A DNA stretch of 64,000 bases from Nilaparvata lugens (lineage: Eukaryota; Arthropoda; Insecta; Hemiptera; Delphacidae), in assembly GCF_014356525.2 (NCBI RefSeq), contig NC_052518.1, forward strand, positions 101,304,767 to 101,368,766, read 5' to 3'. Shown piece after piece: positions 31,305-43,334 of this stretch; the stretch's first letter is position 1, and each line of letters begins with the position of its first letter. The notes beneath the pieces are model-generated. The model was given only the letters and a program-made list of their open reading frames with translations, was not told where the DNA came from and searched no databases. The position numbers were made by a program, and so were the translations under genes.

Positions 31305-33330
31305 GTGAGTCAGCAATTTCAAATTTTTCTACTACACAAAAGGTCCTCACACACATAAACATATTATTTAGAGATTTTCATAATAATAAATGTTCCTAAA
31401 ATTTGTAATGATATGTTGTACATCTTTACTGGTGGGATGTTCTACATCGTTGTCATGTAGTCGATTCAAAAGGTTTCAGATCTCGCGGTTTTTGTTGTTA
31501 TTGTATTTTGTTGGATGTCATAGGGAAACCATCAAAAGTTGTCAGATAATGAGACAATTTTCCTCAACAGTAGAGTTGTACAACATACATATCAAATTAC
31601 ATTAAAAATTATTCATTGATATTTCGATAACTACACTTCTTGTTTCCAATTCATTATTTAAAAATGAAATTGGCCATAAATTAATTTCTTTTCAGAGATA
31701 ATTCATGCTTTTTCAAGTAGAATGTGTGTGTGAGGTTACACGGAATTGTTGTCAGTACACATGTTTTTTTCACACACACAAATACCAACACATAGATTTA
31801 TACATATAGATTTAATACAGCAGGCTTCCAAGGAACATCAAGGATCATCATGGATCATCAAGGATTCCCTGACCGTTTAAAAACTTAATTTAAATTTTGA
31901 GTAACTCATAATTTTTGCATAGAAGTCTGACATACAGTATTCTGAAAATATTCTTGTTAAAGTAAGAATGAGTTACTCATTTTGTATTGATGTTTTTGTT
32001 ATAGATGTAGCATCCCTTATTCTGTCCCTTTGTGATGAGGTATGAAAGAAAGTATCCACTCAGACCAATACAGCCAGACCCTGTACTGAGTACCAATTGC
32101 TGTCAATCATAGAGTTGGAGGCTTATTTCAGTGGGCTCGGCATGCTGATTATGCTTCCAGCTCAGTGAGACAAACTCACTCCTCTTTAAATTATTCACCC
32201 CATCATTAGGAGCCCCTTAGAAGTAGGAAATTTAGATTTGATTTTGCAGTCAGCACACTTTTTAGATTAAGGATAGGGTTTCAGCACATCTAGTTCAGGT
32301 CCCTCACCACACACGGTTTGTTTCAATGCACCAACAGATCTAAAATTCCTTTTTTCAGGACCTCATTTAAATGAAAGACAGTAATGACATCCACCAATGC
32401 AGCTAGACCCTGGGGTGGTTGTTAACTGTCGATCACTTGGAGCTAGGATCTTAATTCAGTGGGCTGAGCATACTGATTTGATGGTCCACTCTGTCTCTCT
32501 CCCCAAACACCAACCTCTCTCTCCTGTCCAAGTCTGTTGGAGGCTTTTTTTCTATTGTATTTTCTGTGTTTTTGTGTACATGTCATGTGAATTAAAGGCT
32601 AGGCTCGAGGCTCCAATTGAGCTGGGTGAACTCATAGTTTTAAGAGTTTCTTTTTGTCAATGTGTACCGTGATTAGTATGACTACAATAGGTCATTTAAT
32701 GTGTGTTTCTATGTTTTAAAAGTTGTAAGTTTGTACAATTATTTCCAGGTTTTTATCAAATTTTACTCTCTTAAATATGTGTTTCTACCACTTGATTTAA
32801 TACTATAATTTCTCTAATAACCGTAAAGAAATACATTCCATCACGGGTGATAACTCCAGATTTTTTTTCTTGATTATTTGTGGAATCAATGGTGTAAGAG
32901 AATATTATATCAACATCAATATAATAGAAAAGGTAAGAATAATGATAATTGCAATATTCCATAGAAATGATCAATTTCTATTCCTTAAAAAAAGTAGGAC
33001 TTCTAATCTTCAAAAAAATCTTACAAATGTTACATAATTTTTTGTAAAATATTGATTTAGAATCCGAAAATAATTTGGCCTTACATAGGCTGAATCTAAT
33101 ATTAGCCATTATTAAAAAAAATATTGATTAAGAATTTCAAAATAATTTGGCCTTACATAGGCTGAATCTAATATTTGCCTACATAAAAGTAACACAATTT
33201 TTTCACTTCACTTTACTGAATATTATTTTATAGTTTTTCTGTATTTACGGTACTTTTACCTGTGTGTATGTATTGGTACCTGGTGTATGTATTGGTGTGT
33301 ATATCCTGTTTATACCTGTTTCCTCTGTTG
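31305..33330. other. Intergenic; a diverged duplicated block only
   Basis: Positions ~32055-32170 and ~32385-32490 share a pattern (ATGCAGCTAGACCCTG, GTCGATCAC-TTGGAG, TTCAGTGGGCTGAGCAT). They look like two diverged copies of one unit. Two copies of AATAATTTGGCCTTACATAG, about 70 bp apart, lie near 33070 and 33140. No gene was recognised. Confidence 0.5.
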
Positions 33331-33955
33331 CAGCTGTGTCAGTGACACACCTCGGTGGTTCGGAGTCCACCTAAAACTGTAGGTCAAATTCTGTGATTGG
33401 AAGGATGCTTTCAATCACAGAGAACCAAGTTTTGACCTGATGGAGTCAACTTTTGACTGATTGTCAAAAACCTTTGACAGTTAGTCGAATTTTGACTGAT
33501 TATACTTATTATACTATCATACCTAATGATTTACTAACAGTTATAATTATATTATAATTTCAGTTGTAATTTCCATGGAAATGTGCCTACATAGGTGTAA
33601 AACCTGTGCGTAGACACGAGTTGCTGTTTTGAGCAAAATATATAATTAATAAGGAGCGAATGATTCAATGTAATTCGGCTAACTTACTACACAAGATAAT
33701 AATAATCATCAAGAAACTTAATATGATAAAGAAAATTATACAGAGTGGAAAGATGATACAAATTAATTATGCAATGAAAGAAAATGTTCAAAGGTAACAT
33801 ATAATGTACAATTCCAACGGCTATGACTTCAGATTCCCAGCACCGCGATAGTAGACAGAGCAGCAGCACTACAGTGAGTACGGTATTATTAGTAATAGTC
33901 AGTCAGTCTATAATTCGATGTAGTCAGTTGAATAGTTGTTTATATTATTAAGGTG

Positions 33956-35377
33956 TTAACATCTATAATTAGATGTTATGATCGCCTCTGACATATCTCT
34001 TCCCAGATATACCAACCACTCGGAAACCTTTCTCTTGAGTACTGCGCAGCTCTGTATGTTTTTCAAGTAAGGAGGAATATTTCTGTAAAGGATTTGTGAT
34101 ATGTAGGATGAATTCGTGACGGAAAAGGTTCTTACTAGTCTGTCTGTCAATATTCTCGATGTATTTGAACTGCGGGTACCATAATTATGAATGTGATGCA
34201 CAAAGATGTTTTCTGAATTCTTAAGAGAGTAGATCAATAATGTTTTTAAATAGAGTTGTCTCAAGTTGAATACATTGAATTCATTGAAAAGCGCGTGTGT
34301 TGGATATCTACGACCCTTACCAAGAGCTGCTTTGATGATGGAATTCTGGATTATATTGAGTGGTTCCAAAACCGATCTATAACCTCCACCCCAAGCTATT
34401 ATACCTCCCATAAGCAATGATTGGCAGTATGCAAAGTAACAGAGCCTCAATTCAGCAGGGAATAGAATGTCATGGAGTTGCCTGAAAACAAATATGAATT
34501 TCCTTAATTTATTTTTCATGTAATCCACATGATTAGCCCAGTTCATAGAGCTATTGAAAACGATTCCCAAGTATTTGTGTGAGTCGACTTTTGAAATACT
34601 CTCACATTGACAGTCATTTGCATTGAGATTCCCTCAAGCATGCAGCTTTATACTTTCGATGTTGATGCTCAAGTTGGACCTCAAAGCTATGGGTAAGAAT
34701 TTTGTTTTAGAAACTTTCACTGTGAGTGAGTTCTGATCAAACCATTTTTTAACCAGACAAAGATCCCTTGTTGACGATGCAGTAACTTCTTCCCAGTCTG
34801 AACCATCAAACAAAATAGCTGCATCATCAGCAAATAAAAACATTTTACCAGTTATATTAATTCTTGACAAATTATTGATATAAATTAGAAATAGAATCGG
34901 GCCCAAATTACTTCCCTGCACCACCCCATAGTCTATTGGTAGCGTAGCACTCTCAATATTGTTGATTGTAACAAACTGCTTCCGCTCCCTCAAATAGCTG
35001 GAAAACCATTCTAATGCTTTCCCTCTTATGCCAACCTGTTCTAATTTGTGAATTAATTTATGCCTATCCAAGGAGTCAAAAGCTTTAGCCAAATCAATGA
35101 AAGCTAATAGACCACGCTTATTGTTATTTATTATGCTATTTATATCCTTATTTATATTGAAGAGGGCATCGTTTATATTTCTTTCTTTCCTAAATCCGTA
35201 CTGAAAATCTGTAAGAATTGAGTTGTCTTCTAAGTAAGAACTAAGTTGTTCTTTAACAACTTTCTCGATAATTTTAGAGAAGACACTTAGGAGCGAAATT
35301 GGTCTATAGTTAGATTTGTTGGTTGCATCAGATGACAGATTTTTTGAGATTTCCAGATAAATATAGGCAGTAGCCAT
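33956..35377 (-). pseudogene. CR1-like ORF2 remnant: reverse transcriptase with one stop
   Basis: RT motifs in order are [94 protein letters not shown] and KYLGIVFNSSMNWANHV. They are followed by a full C-terminal tail ending TSNYRC. All catalytic aspartates (DLAKAFD, FADD) are present. A single in-frame TGA at 34634-34636, after SIKLHA, interrupts an otherwise open frame; the same frame resumes at once. The endonuclease upstream of residue 1 is missing. Because of that deletion it cannot nick target DNA itself. Confidence 0.88.
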
Positions 35378-35518
35378 GATAATTTATAATCCATAACATT
35401 GGTTATAGTAGGCCAACAATTTTCAATATCCACTAGAGGTGAATGATATAATTGAATATCAGAGAAAAATAGAGTCAGTCAAGTCATATTCCTACATAGA
35501 AGGTTTTTAAAAGTTTAG

Positions 35519-36496
35519 TTACGCCAAAGTAGCAATGAAAGCGTTCAGTTCCGTATCAGAATTAATCACTGTGACCCTACCCTTATCAACTGGTCTTACC
35601 TTTATATTGCCCGCTTTATCCACCCACACATACTTGAATCCGTGATCCTTTTGCAGCTTCTTTACCTGAGATAATATCCTCCTCCGCATCGCAGTCAGCG
35701 ACAAGTTGATGAAAACGGAGTGTTCCTCACCCCGAACACCAACGTCACGCGAAGAAAGATTCCTCATTTGTTTTTTCTTGTCGAGGACCATGTGTGCGAC
35801 ATCGCGTCGGACGAACTTGGCTATGATGCCCGGCGAGCGTTGATTTGCTCCCTTGGGAAGGCGGTGACAGCAGTCAATCGCCTCCGGACGCAGCTCGACT
35901 CCGACCGCTTTACAGGCAGCCAGCACCAGGTCTCTGGTATTTTCTTCACGCGCAGCAGGAATCCCGTGTATTTCGAGGGTGTTTCTTCGCCCATATTGTT
36001 CGAGAGCATCCACCCTCTCATTTAGCATATCCACATTTTTTTTCAGTTTGGTATTTTCGGATTGCAAGTTCGATATTGTAGCCTGTTGGGTTTTGATTAT
36101 TTCCTCAAGCCTGACTAAAGTTTCAGAAGTGGAGCCAAGCTTCTCCAGACAAGACTGAAGGGATATTTCCAGCCTTGACTGTCCCTCACTGAGATCACAC
36201 TTTAAATCCGCTATAATTGTCTTGAAAAGGTCCATAGAAATCGGAACCTGCGCGCCGGAGATGGATGAGGACGCTTTCACAGGTGTCAAGTCTATATTTT
36301 CATTACGTTGGCTTTTTAACTTAGCCACGCAATGTTTACAAGACCAGCAATTGGCCACTAAAATATCCAATTCGGCTTCACTTATTTTTTTTCCACTAAC
36401 ACATTGTCCGTGAAACAACGATTTACAGCCGGAACACACTAACTTGTCCTTAGCTTGGCGATTAACTGAGAGTTTACATTCAGCACATACACTCAT
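35519..36496 (-). CDS. CR1-like ORF1 protein: PHD-like finger, coiled coil, RNA-binding
   Basis: An intact 325-residue frame. Residues 1-60 form a Cys/His-rich finger of PHD type (CAECKLSVN, CSGCKSLFHGQCV, CWSCKHC). Residues ~95-165 are heptad-like (LEISLQSCLEKLGS, IKTQQATISNLQSENTKLKK, VDALEQYGRRN), a coiled coil for oligomerisation. The remainder is the RRM-like and C-terminal region seen in LINE ORF1 proteins: NTLEIHGIP, CHRLPK, GIIAKFVRRDVAHMVLDKKK and VFINLSLTAMRRRIL. It should bind element RNA. No disruption was seen. It is antisense to any host transcript of gene 1. Confidence 0.88.
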   Translation of the reverse strand: MSVCAECKLSVNRQAKDKLVCSGCKSLFHGQCVSGKKISEAELDILVANCWSCKHCVAKLKSQRNENIDLTPVKASSSISGAQVPISMDLFKTIIADLKCDLSEGQSRLEISLQSCLEKLGSTSETLVRLEEIIKTQQATISNLQSENTKLKKNVDMLNERVDALEQYGRRNTLEIHGIPAAREENTRDLVLAACKAVGVELRPEAIDCCHRLPKGANQRSPGIIAKFVRRDVAHMVLDKKKQMRNLSSRDVGVRGEEHSVFINLSLTAMRRRILSQVKKLQKDHGFKYVWVDKAGNIKVRPVDKGRVTVINSDTELNAFIATLA

Positions 36497-36888
36497 TTTA
36501 CTTGATTTAATGGAAACTTGAAAATTAAATAATAGTTCGAAAACAAACAGAAATCAAAAGAAGCACGGCGAGGAACAGGTGAAGACTATCGCATTGAAAG
36601 ATAAGATAGAGAGCAACTAACCGAACGTCCGCTCACGGCAAGTTCCAATCGACAACTGATGGTTGATTCTTGCAAGGTTTTATTTTTGGTACAGTAATAA
36701 ACAATTCAATTTATTAATTATTAATTGATTCAGATTTATTACAATTATTCATCATATTTAGTAAAGTTGAAATGTTGTTGTAATCTAATGAGGAGATGAG
36801 TAAGTATGTCAACTTTTAAGTTTCTGAAGCCATCAGATAAATGATGATGCGCTGTCCACTTGAACCCTCTTGTTAATGGAACTCTTCA

Positions 36889-39028
36889 ATGAATACATTG
36901 CCTCGGTTGGCCGGGGCACTGCAGCCGACTGGTCAACTTGAGGTGGACGACGCTGACCATGCAAGGGACGCTGTCTTTGCTCTTTGTCCCGTCACCCACT
37001 ACGAGCTTATCGCGGTAGTGGTCAGTATGAGAGGCGGCTCGGCTCCGGGATGGGATGGAATACCGACCAAGTTAATTAAAAACAGCATTAACACACTATA
37101 CAATTACCTCTGCTACACATAATATTAATTAATCTTAGTTTAACAACAGGTAGATTTCCGAATGTCTTTAAAATTGCCAAAGTTGTTCCTATATTTAAGT
37201 CTGGACAAGAAAATGTTACCTCAAATTTCAGGTCAATGTCCATACTTTGCACGGTATCAAAAATGATGCGTCAAAATACAACTCACAAATTACTTTGAGA
37301 TTGAAAAAATAATTTCCAATTCTCTATTTGGCTTCAGACAAGACAGTGGAGAAATGGGCAACAAAAAACGGGTGATTGTCACATTCCTCGACCTGGCAAA
37401 AGCATTCGATTCTATTGATAGTGAAACTCCAGCACGCCGGCGTTGAATCCCTGGACTGGTTCATTAGTTACTTGGAAAACAGGTCGCAGTTTGTGTCCAT
37501 CAACGGTAAACAGAGTGACCCAAAAAGCATCGAGTATGGTGTGGTTCAGGGTAGTACCCTGGGCCCCCTACTATTCTCTATCTATATCAATAACATAACT
37601 AGAGTAAATATTGAAGGGAAACTATTGTTATTCGCCGATGACACTGTTTGTTGTCTGGAAGTTCTATGAACAGGCCTCCTCAGACCTACTAAAAGTTAAA
37701 AGGTGGTTGACCAGAACACCCTATCCTTGAATGTCGGAAAAACCAAGTCTCTGCCTATATACTTTAGACAGGATGGCGATCCTGGGCTGAGAAGGCTTGC
37801 AATACACTCCTGTGGTGATCTGCGGTCGGCTGCCTGCGGCTGTGACGAGGTTGAGCGTGTGGAGCAGTATTGCTACTTGGGAATAACAATTAATCACAAA
37901 ATGAGTTGGTCCCCACACATTGTCAACCTTAAACGGAAATTGAGAAAATTATTGTATGCCTTCTCACAGCTGGCATGCATGCTGGCTGCGGATCAGTGCA
38001 GGAGTGTGTATTTTGCGTATGTTCAGTCGCTGCTTCAATATGGTGTAGTGGCGTGGGGCGGTGCCTCGGCCGCTGTGCTTGAGCCTCTGGCTATCACGCA
38101 AAGAGCGCTTATAAAAATTATTTTAAAGAAACCAGTCATATATTCGTCAGGCCAGCTCTTCTCCGATTTCCAGGTCCTGGATATCCGCCAGCTTTACTTG
38201 AAATCCATCCTCACATTTATAAAAACAAATAAAACTAATATCTTCACAAACTTACAACATGATTATCCAACCAGACACCGAATAAACTACGGATATAACT
38301 TTCCCAGATCAACCTTAACGTCACTGAACAGTAACCCCTTTCTACTTGCCCATTTGATTTATCGAAACCTCCCACAAACAATCATAGATGCAGAAGAACT
38401 TGGTGCTGCCGCCTGCAAAAAGAGAGTAGGTTTTTGGCTACGCTCTATCGGCCGGTTGGCCGCCGCGGCGCTGCTGGAATCGCCTTATATGTGACACAAA
38501 GCAATTGGCACATATTCATCCACAAACATCACTAGATTGTGATTTTGTGTTTCAGCCCTTCATGCCTCACCTGAGTTTCTTTTATTTATTATAATTATTA
38601 TTATTTATATTCTGCTTTTATATTCTACATTTTATTTAATGTTTTTAAATCGTTAGTTAGATAGTCACCAGAAGATGAAGTTTTCTGAGTCGGGTACTTG
38701 TGCTGTGTGAATGCGTCCGTTGATACAGTTTGTATTTATACATTCATACAGGATTTAACATTTTTTTTACTTGTGCTGTGTGAATCGTCGTTGATACAGT
38801 TTGTATTTATGCATTCATACAGGATTTAACTTTTTTTTATAGGCTAAACTTGAATTAATATAAGTTATTGATTGTAGTTTTTACACTATTGTTACCTGTA
38901 TAGATTAGGTACTCTTTCCCCGCGCACGGATCAACAGTCCATGCGGGGAAATAATTATTCCATGACTATCTATTTTATTTTTCCATGTGTTTTATTGGAA
39001 TAAAGAAATTGAATTGAATTGAATTGAG
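36889..39028 (+). mobile_element. Decayed CR1-type LINE, RT and 3' tail
   Basis: The frames 36889-37122 (SMRGGSAPGWDGIPTKLIKN), ~37140-37400 ([43 protein letters not shown]), 37376-37669 ([28 protein letters not shown]) and 37703-38494 (VGKTKSLPI; YLGITINHKMSW; YGVVAWGGASAAVLEPL) follow RT order but need at least three frame changes. The UTR ends in AATAAAGAAA and an (ATTGA)n tail to 39028. It is related to the element at 33956-36496 but much older, and in the opposite orientation. Confidence 0.85.
38686..38840 (+). repeat. Tandem duplication in the LINE 3' UTR
   Basis: A ~70-bp unit (TACTTGTGCTGTGTGAAT..., TTGATACAGTTTGTATTTAT, GCATTCATACAGGATTTAAC) occurs twice in succession. Confidence 0.85.
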
Positions 39029-40366
39029 TTTAAGCCATCTGTCAATCAAACAGATAAGTTAAAAAATAATTTGTAGAAACAGTAATTGTAGAGAATAAAC
39101 TCTTTCAGATTTGAGTAATGTTTTTTACTTGCATTAAACTTTAGCATGGGGAGAAAATAGGTTCACTAGCGCTATAGCCTGGTTTTCACTAGTAGAGTTA
39201 GTGGTCGAGTAACTGGCATACTACACTTCCGAGCTAACTCTACTCTACTTACTTGGTCGAGTAGCTGTTTTCACTACAATTGAGAATAGTAGGTAAAGTG
39301 TGTTGTCTAGTGAACAGAACTAACCTTAAAATGTCAATACGAAACATTCATTATAGCCGTTTAGCCACAAAAGTTTTAAAAAAAGCGCTTAAACTGATAG
39401 TTTAATAATATGTTTTCAAACATATTGATATGTTTTTACCTTCCGGAACTCGCGCCCTACTCAATCACACGAGCAGTAGCGTGTTGTAATTTTTACAACA
39501 TCCTATTTTTCATGTGTTATGTAGACTACTCTGTTTACTTTCAAAACATATTAATTAATTGTATAATCAATATTTTCATCTCATTGGATTATTTTACGCC
39601 TATTAAAATTTGCATGATTACCTTTTCTTAGCCCAATAAGGTATACCAAGGAAAGCCAACAATTTATTCTGTGTTATTGGTTCGTTGGCAGTCTCTTTCC
39701 CTATCATATGCACTGTCGTGACTAAATGGCACCTAAAGACTGAACCATCGCTCGGTTGATACTGCAACTCAGTGGAGTGATGGGGACAAAGTTTGGAATG
39801 CATAGGTGACTCATTCAATAGTGTTCTGTGCAGCAAAAACCTGACACTGCCGGAAGGTTAAATTTGATAGCCTACGGCACAACTCTACTCTACTAGCTCG
39901 AGACTGTTTTCATTATCATAGTGGTGATAGAGTAGAGTGAGAAGCGGTGGTGTGGGAAGGCAAGTGGTAGAGAACTATCCCACGCTGCTATCCCACTCGG
40001 CTTTGAGGTCTCTGGTGGGACCAACTACCTGAAGGTAGAAATGCAACAGGTTGTTGGGATCGGACAGGGGTGGCCTATTGTTTATAAAGATGACAATATT
40101 CTTCCTTCATCCTTTTTCTATTGTTCTTTATTAGTTGGAAAGTATGACAATTTTCTCAATTTTGAGCCTTCCCTGTTGCTGTTGACTATAGAGAGCACGT
40201 TTCGGAGTAGATATTTTGTGGACCCATGAAAGGTCCGTACCGCCCCTATTATTCAACCCCGTACTGCCCGGTATGAAACTGCTATAAAAATATATTACAC
40301 TTCAAACTTTCATTACACTACAAAATTCTTATTTCGAATCAAATATTGAGTTTCAGTATGTAATAA

Positions 40367-40570
40367 TATAGTTCATTTGATGAGAAAATTAAGTAAAAGC
40401 ATTAAAAAATCATACTCTCTAGAGATCTATCTGTCTATGGCACACAGATAATCTTTTACTTTTATCATAGATATACACACATAATCGTTTTTTTACCATA
40501 GACAGATAGACCTCTAGAGAGTATGATTTCTTAATGCTTTTACTTTATTTTCTCGTCAAATGAACTATAG
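40367..40570. repeat. Inverted repeat (~73-bp arms)
   Basis: TATAGTTCATTTGATGAGAA... and ...TTCTCGTCAAATGAACTATA are inverted arms. They include ATCATACTCTCTAGAG and ATCTGTCTATGG, around a ~60-bp centre. It is a small foldback element within the larger TIR element. Confidence 0.85.
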
Positions 40571-41381
40571 GTAGGTTAGTAGGTAGTTGAACGTCTCATA
40601 CTTCTCACCAACTTGATTCTGAGCCTAATAATTCCCTGGACAGAGTGATTTTACTTTTGCTGTATTTTTACTCATGTAGTAGCTGAAATGCATCAAAATG
40701 GTAAATGAGATAAGCCTACTATGAATTTCGATAGCTTAATGATGTGATTAAGGCTCCCTTTCCCCAAATTACGCTTAACTTGAGCTAGTTTAAACAGAGA
40801 AAACTCCTATAATTGTAATTGTAATTCTAATTGTAATTCTGTGGTTTAAATTAAGCCTCACTATTCCAAAGGTATTAGAGGTATTATTTTCTTGTTCTTT
40901 GTTGATATCATATTATTAGCTATCTCTTAGAAACAAGCATTGTCACCTGAAAGATGTTGTGTTATCAATAGATACTGCTAAATTTTCTAGTAAAAATAGA
41001 TTGGGGTTGCTTTGTAATAACACTAGTAACAATAATTATTATCATAGTCCTTAAACTCCTAAATCCATAGGACCACTTGCCAATATGCATGTGTAGCCTA
41101 GTACTCCACATTACTCCAAATCGTGCTTTCTTTAGATGACAAATTACCTTTGGGTCCAACTTTATTCATACTAGCCACCAACAATGGGCATTCATATACC
41201 TAGGAACAATAGCTGACCCTTTCCAACTACCTGTTGCTCTGTTGAAGTTTAAAAATAGACTTGGACCCAACACAGACCTTGAAGCCTCCCACTCTACTCT
41301 ACTAAAAACTAGTACTCTACTAAGAAAGTTTTCATTGGGAGAGTTCACAAGATAGTTAGTACTTGCACATGGAGCCAACTC

Positions 41382-41540
41382 GGCTCCGTGAACTTGTAGT
41401 GCACAAGCCCGAAAAAAATTGACAATAAACTACGAATTTTGTGTCGGCAGAAAATTGACAATAAACTACGATAAACAATAAACAATTGACGATAAACTTC
41501 AATTTTTTTTTGGGCTTGTGCACTACAAGTTCACGGAGCC
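41382..41540. repeat. Inverted repeat (~38-bp arms) with inner ACAATAAACTACGA repeats
   Basis: GGCTCCGTGAACTTGTAGTG...GCACAAGCCC and its complement bound a centre. The centre repeats GACAATAAACTACGA three to four times with changes. Confidence 0.85.
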
Positions 41541-41938
41541 AACTCTACCACCAGAAAACCAGGCTTATCTGCTTTGTCGAATGATAGACAAGGATAGCAG
41601 CACCAATGTTATCAAATACAGCCATTATAACGTGGACCACACTACGTCAGTGTTCCAGAAGCTACATGGACCTCAGTATGCCAATTTAACAAAGCATTGT
41701 TGATTGCTTCTCCAACGCTAACTCGCGAATTCACCTGTCAAGTTTCAGAAGCAATGTAACAATAACCATAATACAATTGTTTGGGGGTTTAGTTGGACCC
41801 AACTAAGTTTGACCAACTTCTCAGATCAACGAGGATATTATTGTTGTGTAACATTTATTGTTGTAACAAGAGAGGCCAGCTATTGGGGAACGAAGCTAAA
41901 GTTCAAAACAAAGGATACCCTTACAACTCTACCTTCTC

Positions 41939-42463
41939 CAGTGAGGTCCACGTTATAATGGCAGTATTATAATTGGTGTTGCTATCCTTGTCTATCATTC
42001 GACAAAGCAGTTAGCGCTATCCTTTTCTACCACCGCAACATTGCTAGGTCGTGTTTCAACAATGTAGAAATAATTATAATCACAAAATATTCAATTTCAG
42101 CTATTAAAATTCATTATTTAATCATTGAGAAATATAATTGGCTGATAAGATATAATTAAAAATCTTCTTAAAAAGTATAAATTCAGAGCTACTCTCTTGT
42201 ATTTATAAAATAGAATTATAGTATAGAATTATATTATACTCTTTAAAATTAATAAAATAAAATAAAAAGAATACAATTATAACAACTAGTTTCGGTGATC
42301 ACACCATCGTCAGGTTATGAAAATAAATTTAATATATATAATATTGATCACTCTTAACAATAATTAACAGTTAATAAAACATAGAAGGCGTTGGAAGACA
42401 GAGAATCGGCAACGTTGTTCTCATATATTTTTCCTCTGCTATTATAGAGTGGACCTCACTATA
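41939..42463. mobile_element. M1 MITE copy with internal insertion
   Basis: It opens CAGTGAGGTCCACGTTATAA and closes TATAGAGTGGACCTCACTAT. The body has CTATCCTTGTCTATCATTCG, GCAACATTGCTAGGTCG and GAGAATCGGCAACGTTG. A GTTTCGGTGATCACACCATC segment near 42291 is R-like and marks a secondary insertion. Confidence 0.75.
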
Positions 42464-42629
42464 GACCAATAGCTTCAAAGGCCTAAGTCACGTTTTCTAA
42501 CAAGAAGGAATATAAATAATTAACAAAATGTCCAACTCCAATAATATAAATTTATTATTTTTTGGTCATATCATTGAAAAATATATTATCTTGAAGAATA
42601 AAATACTATTGATTCTTTTGAACAAGAAT

Positions 42630-42756
42630 GAACAGTTATTATTAAAACAGATATACCGGTATCAGCTATCCTCTATAGAAGGTAGTGGCAAGGAAGAGAA
42701 TCGGCAACGTTGCTCTCAAATCTGTCTCACTTCCATTGTGAAGAGGACCTCACTAG
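42630..42756. mobile_element. Partial M1 MITE
   Basis: GAACAGTTATTATTAAAACA, ACCGGTATCAGCTATCCTCT, GAGAATCGGCAACGTTGCTC and AGAGGACCTCACTA match the right half of the family. Confidence 0.75.
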
Positions 42757-42789
42757 GTACACATTCACTGGAAACTGATAGTTTTGTTC

Positions 42790-43119
42790 CAATGTGTTTG
42801 AATTTGGGTTCCAATGAATTTGAAAAAAATCGGTCTAGTAATTTTTGAGAAAATCGTGATAGAAATTTAACAAAATCCATTTTTCTTAAGAATATTACGG
42901 AGCTCCTGCAATTTTCCCATAAATGAGACTCATGTCAGTTGATAGGGCCGTTTAAAGCCGTTTTCGAGAAAATCGTGAAAAAAATGAATTTTTAGTCATC
43001 ATCCGTCATTTTTTCCGCCATCTTGAATTGAATTTCTTATTTTCGGATCCTCATGGTATAAGGACTTTAAGTTTAAAATTTCAAGTCAATCGGTTAATTA
43101 GGAATGGAGTTATCGTGTT

Positions 43120-43169
<50 letters not shown>

Positions 43170-43334
43170 ACACACACACACATACTATACACATATACAT
43201 ACACAGACCAACACCCAAAAATCATGTTTTTGGACTCAGGGGACCTTGAAACGTAAAGAAAACTTGAAATTAGGGTACCTTCATTTTTTTGGAAAGCAAT
43301 ACTTTCCTTACCTATGGTAATAGGGCAAGGAAGG
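42790..43334 (+). mobile_element. Element A, 5'-truncated copy
   Basis: It matches the right 540 bp of element A at 49080-49992: GAAAAAAATCGGTC, CGCCATCTTGAATTGAATTT, TCGGATCCTCATGGTATAAG, AAATCATGTTTTTGGACTCA, and the GGTAATAGGGCAAGGAA end. An (AC)n run of ~55 bp (43122-43182) has expanded where the other copies have short ACAC tracts. Confidence 0.85.

Larger units (their letters stand above)
33956..36496 (-). mobile_element. CR1-like LINE lacking its endonuclease
   Basis: The element carries an intact ORF1 (35519-36496) and a 3' ORF2 piece (33956-35377) holding the whole RT. Between them only ~140 bp remain, so the APE endonuclease has been deleted. The sequences are well preserved: one nonsense codon and no frameshift in the RT. 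That points to a recent insertion or a recently deleted copy. The 5' and 3' limits and any target duplication could not be fixed. Confidence 0.87.
39177..41565. mobile_element. ~2.4-kb TIR DNA element, AGCCTGGTTTTC ends
   Basis: The left end AGCCTGGTTTTCACTAGTAG and the complement of the right end (CTGGTGGTAGAG...GAAAACCAGGCT) pair over the first 12 bp and then imperfectly for about 30. TAT precedes the left end and follows the right end, a possible 3-bp duplication. The right flank (CTGCTTTGTCGAATGATAGA) is M1 MITE sequence, so it apparently jumped into an M1 copy. The interior repeats ACTCTACTCTACT motifs and contains two further palindromes. No transposase was recognised. Confidence 0.65.

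Noticed and set aside
31390..31605. 71-codon frame with a hydrophobic, signal-like N-terminus
   Set aside because: No domain, no splice context, no matching downstream exon; hydrophobic frames are frequent by chance in AT-rich DNA.
32397..32672. 91-codon open frame
   Set aside because: It overlaps a diverged duplicated block (32055/32385) and has no protein family pattern.
43028..43249. Histidine/threonine-rich small protein
   Set aside because: It is element A read through an (AC)n microsatellite.
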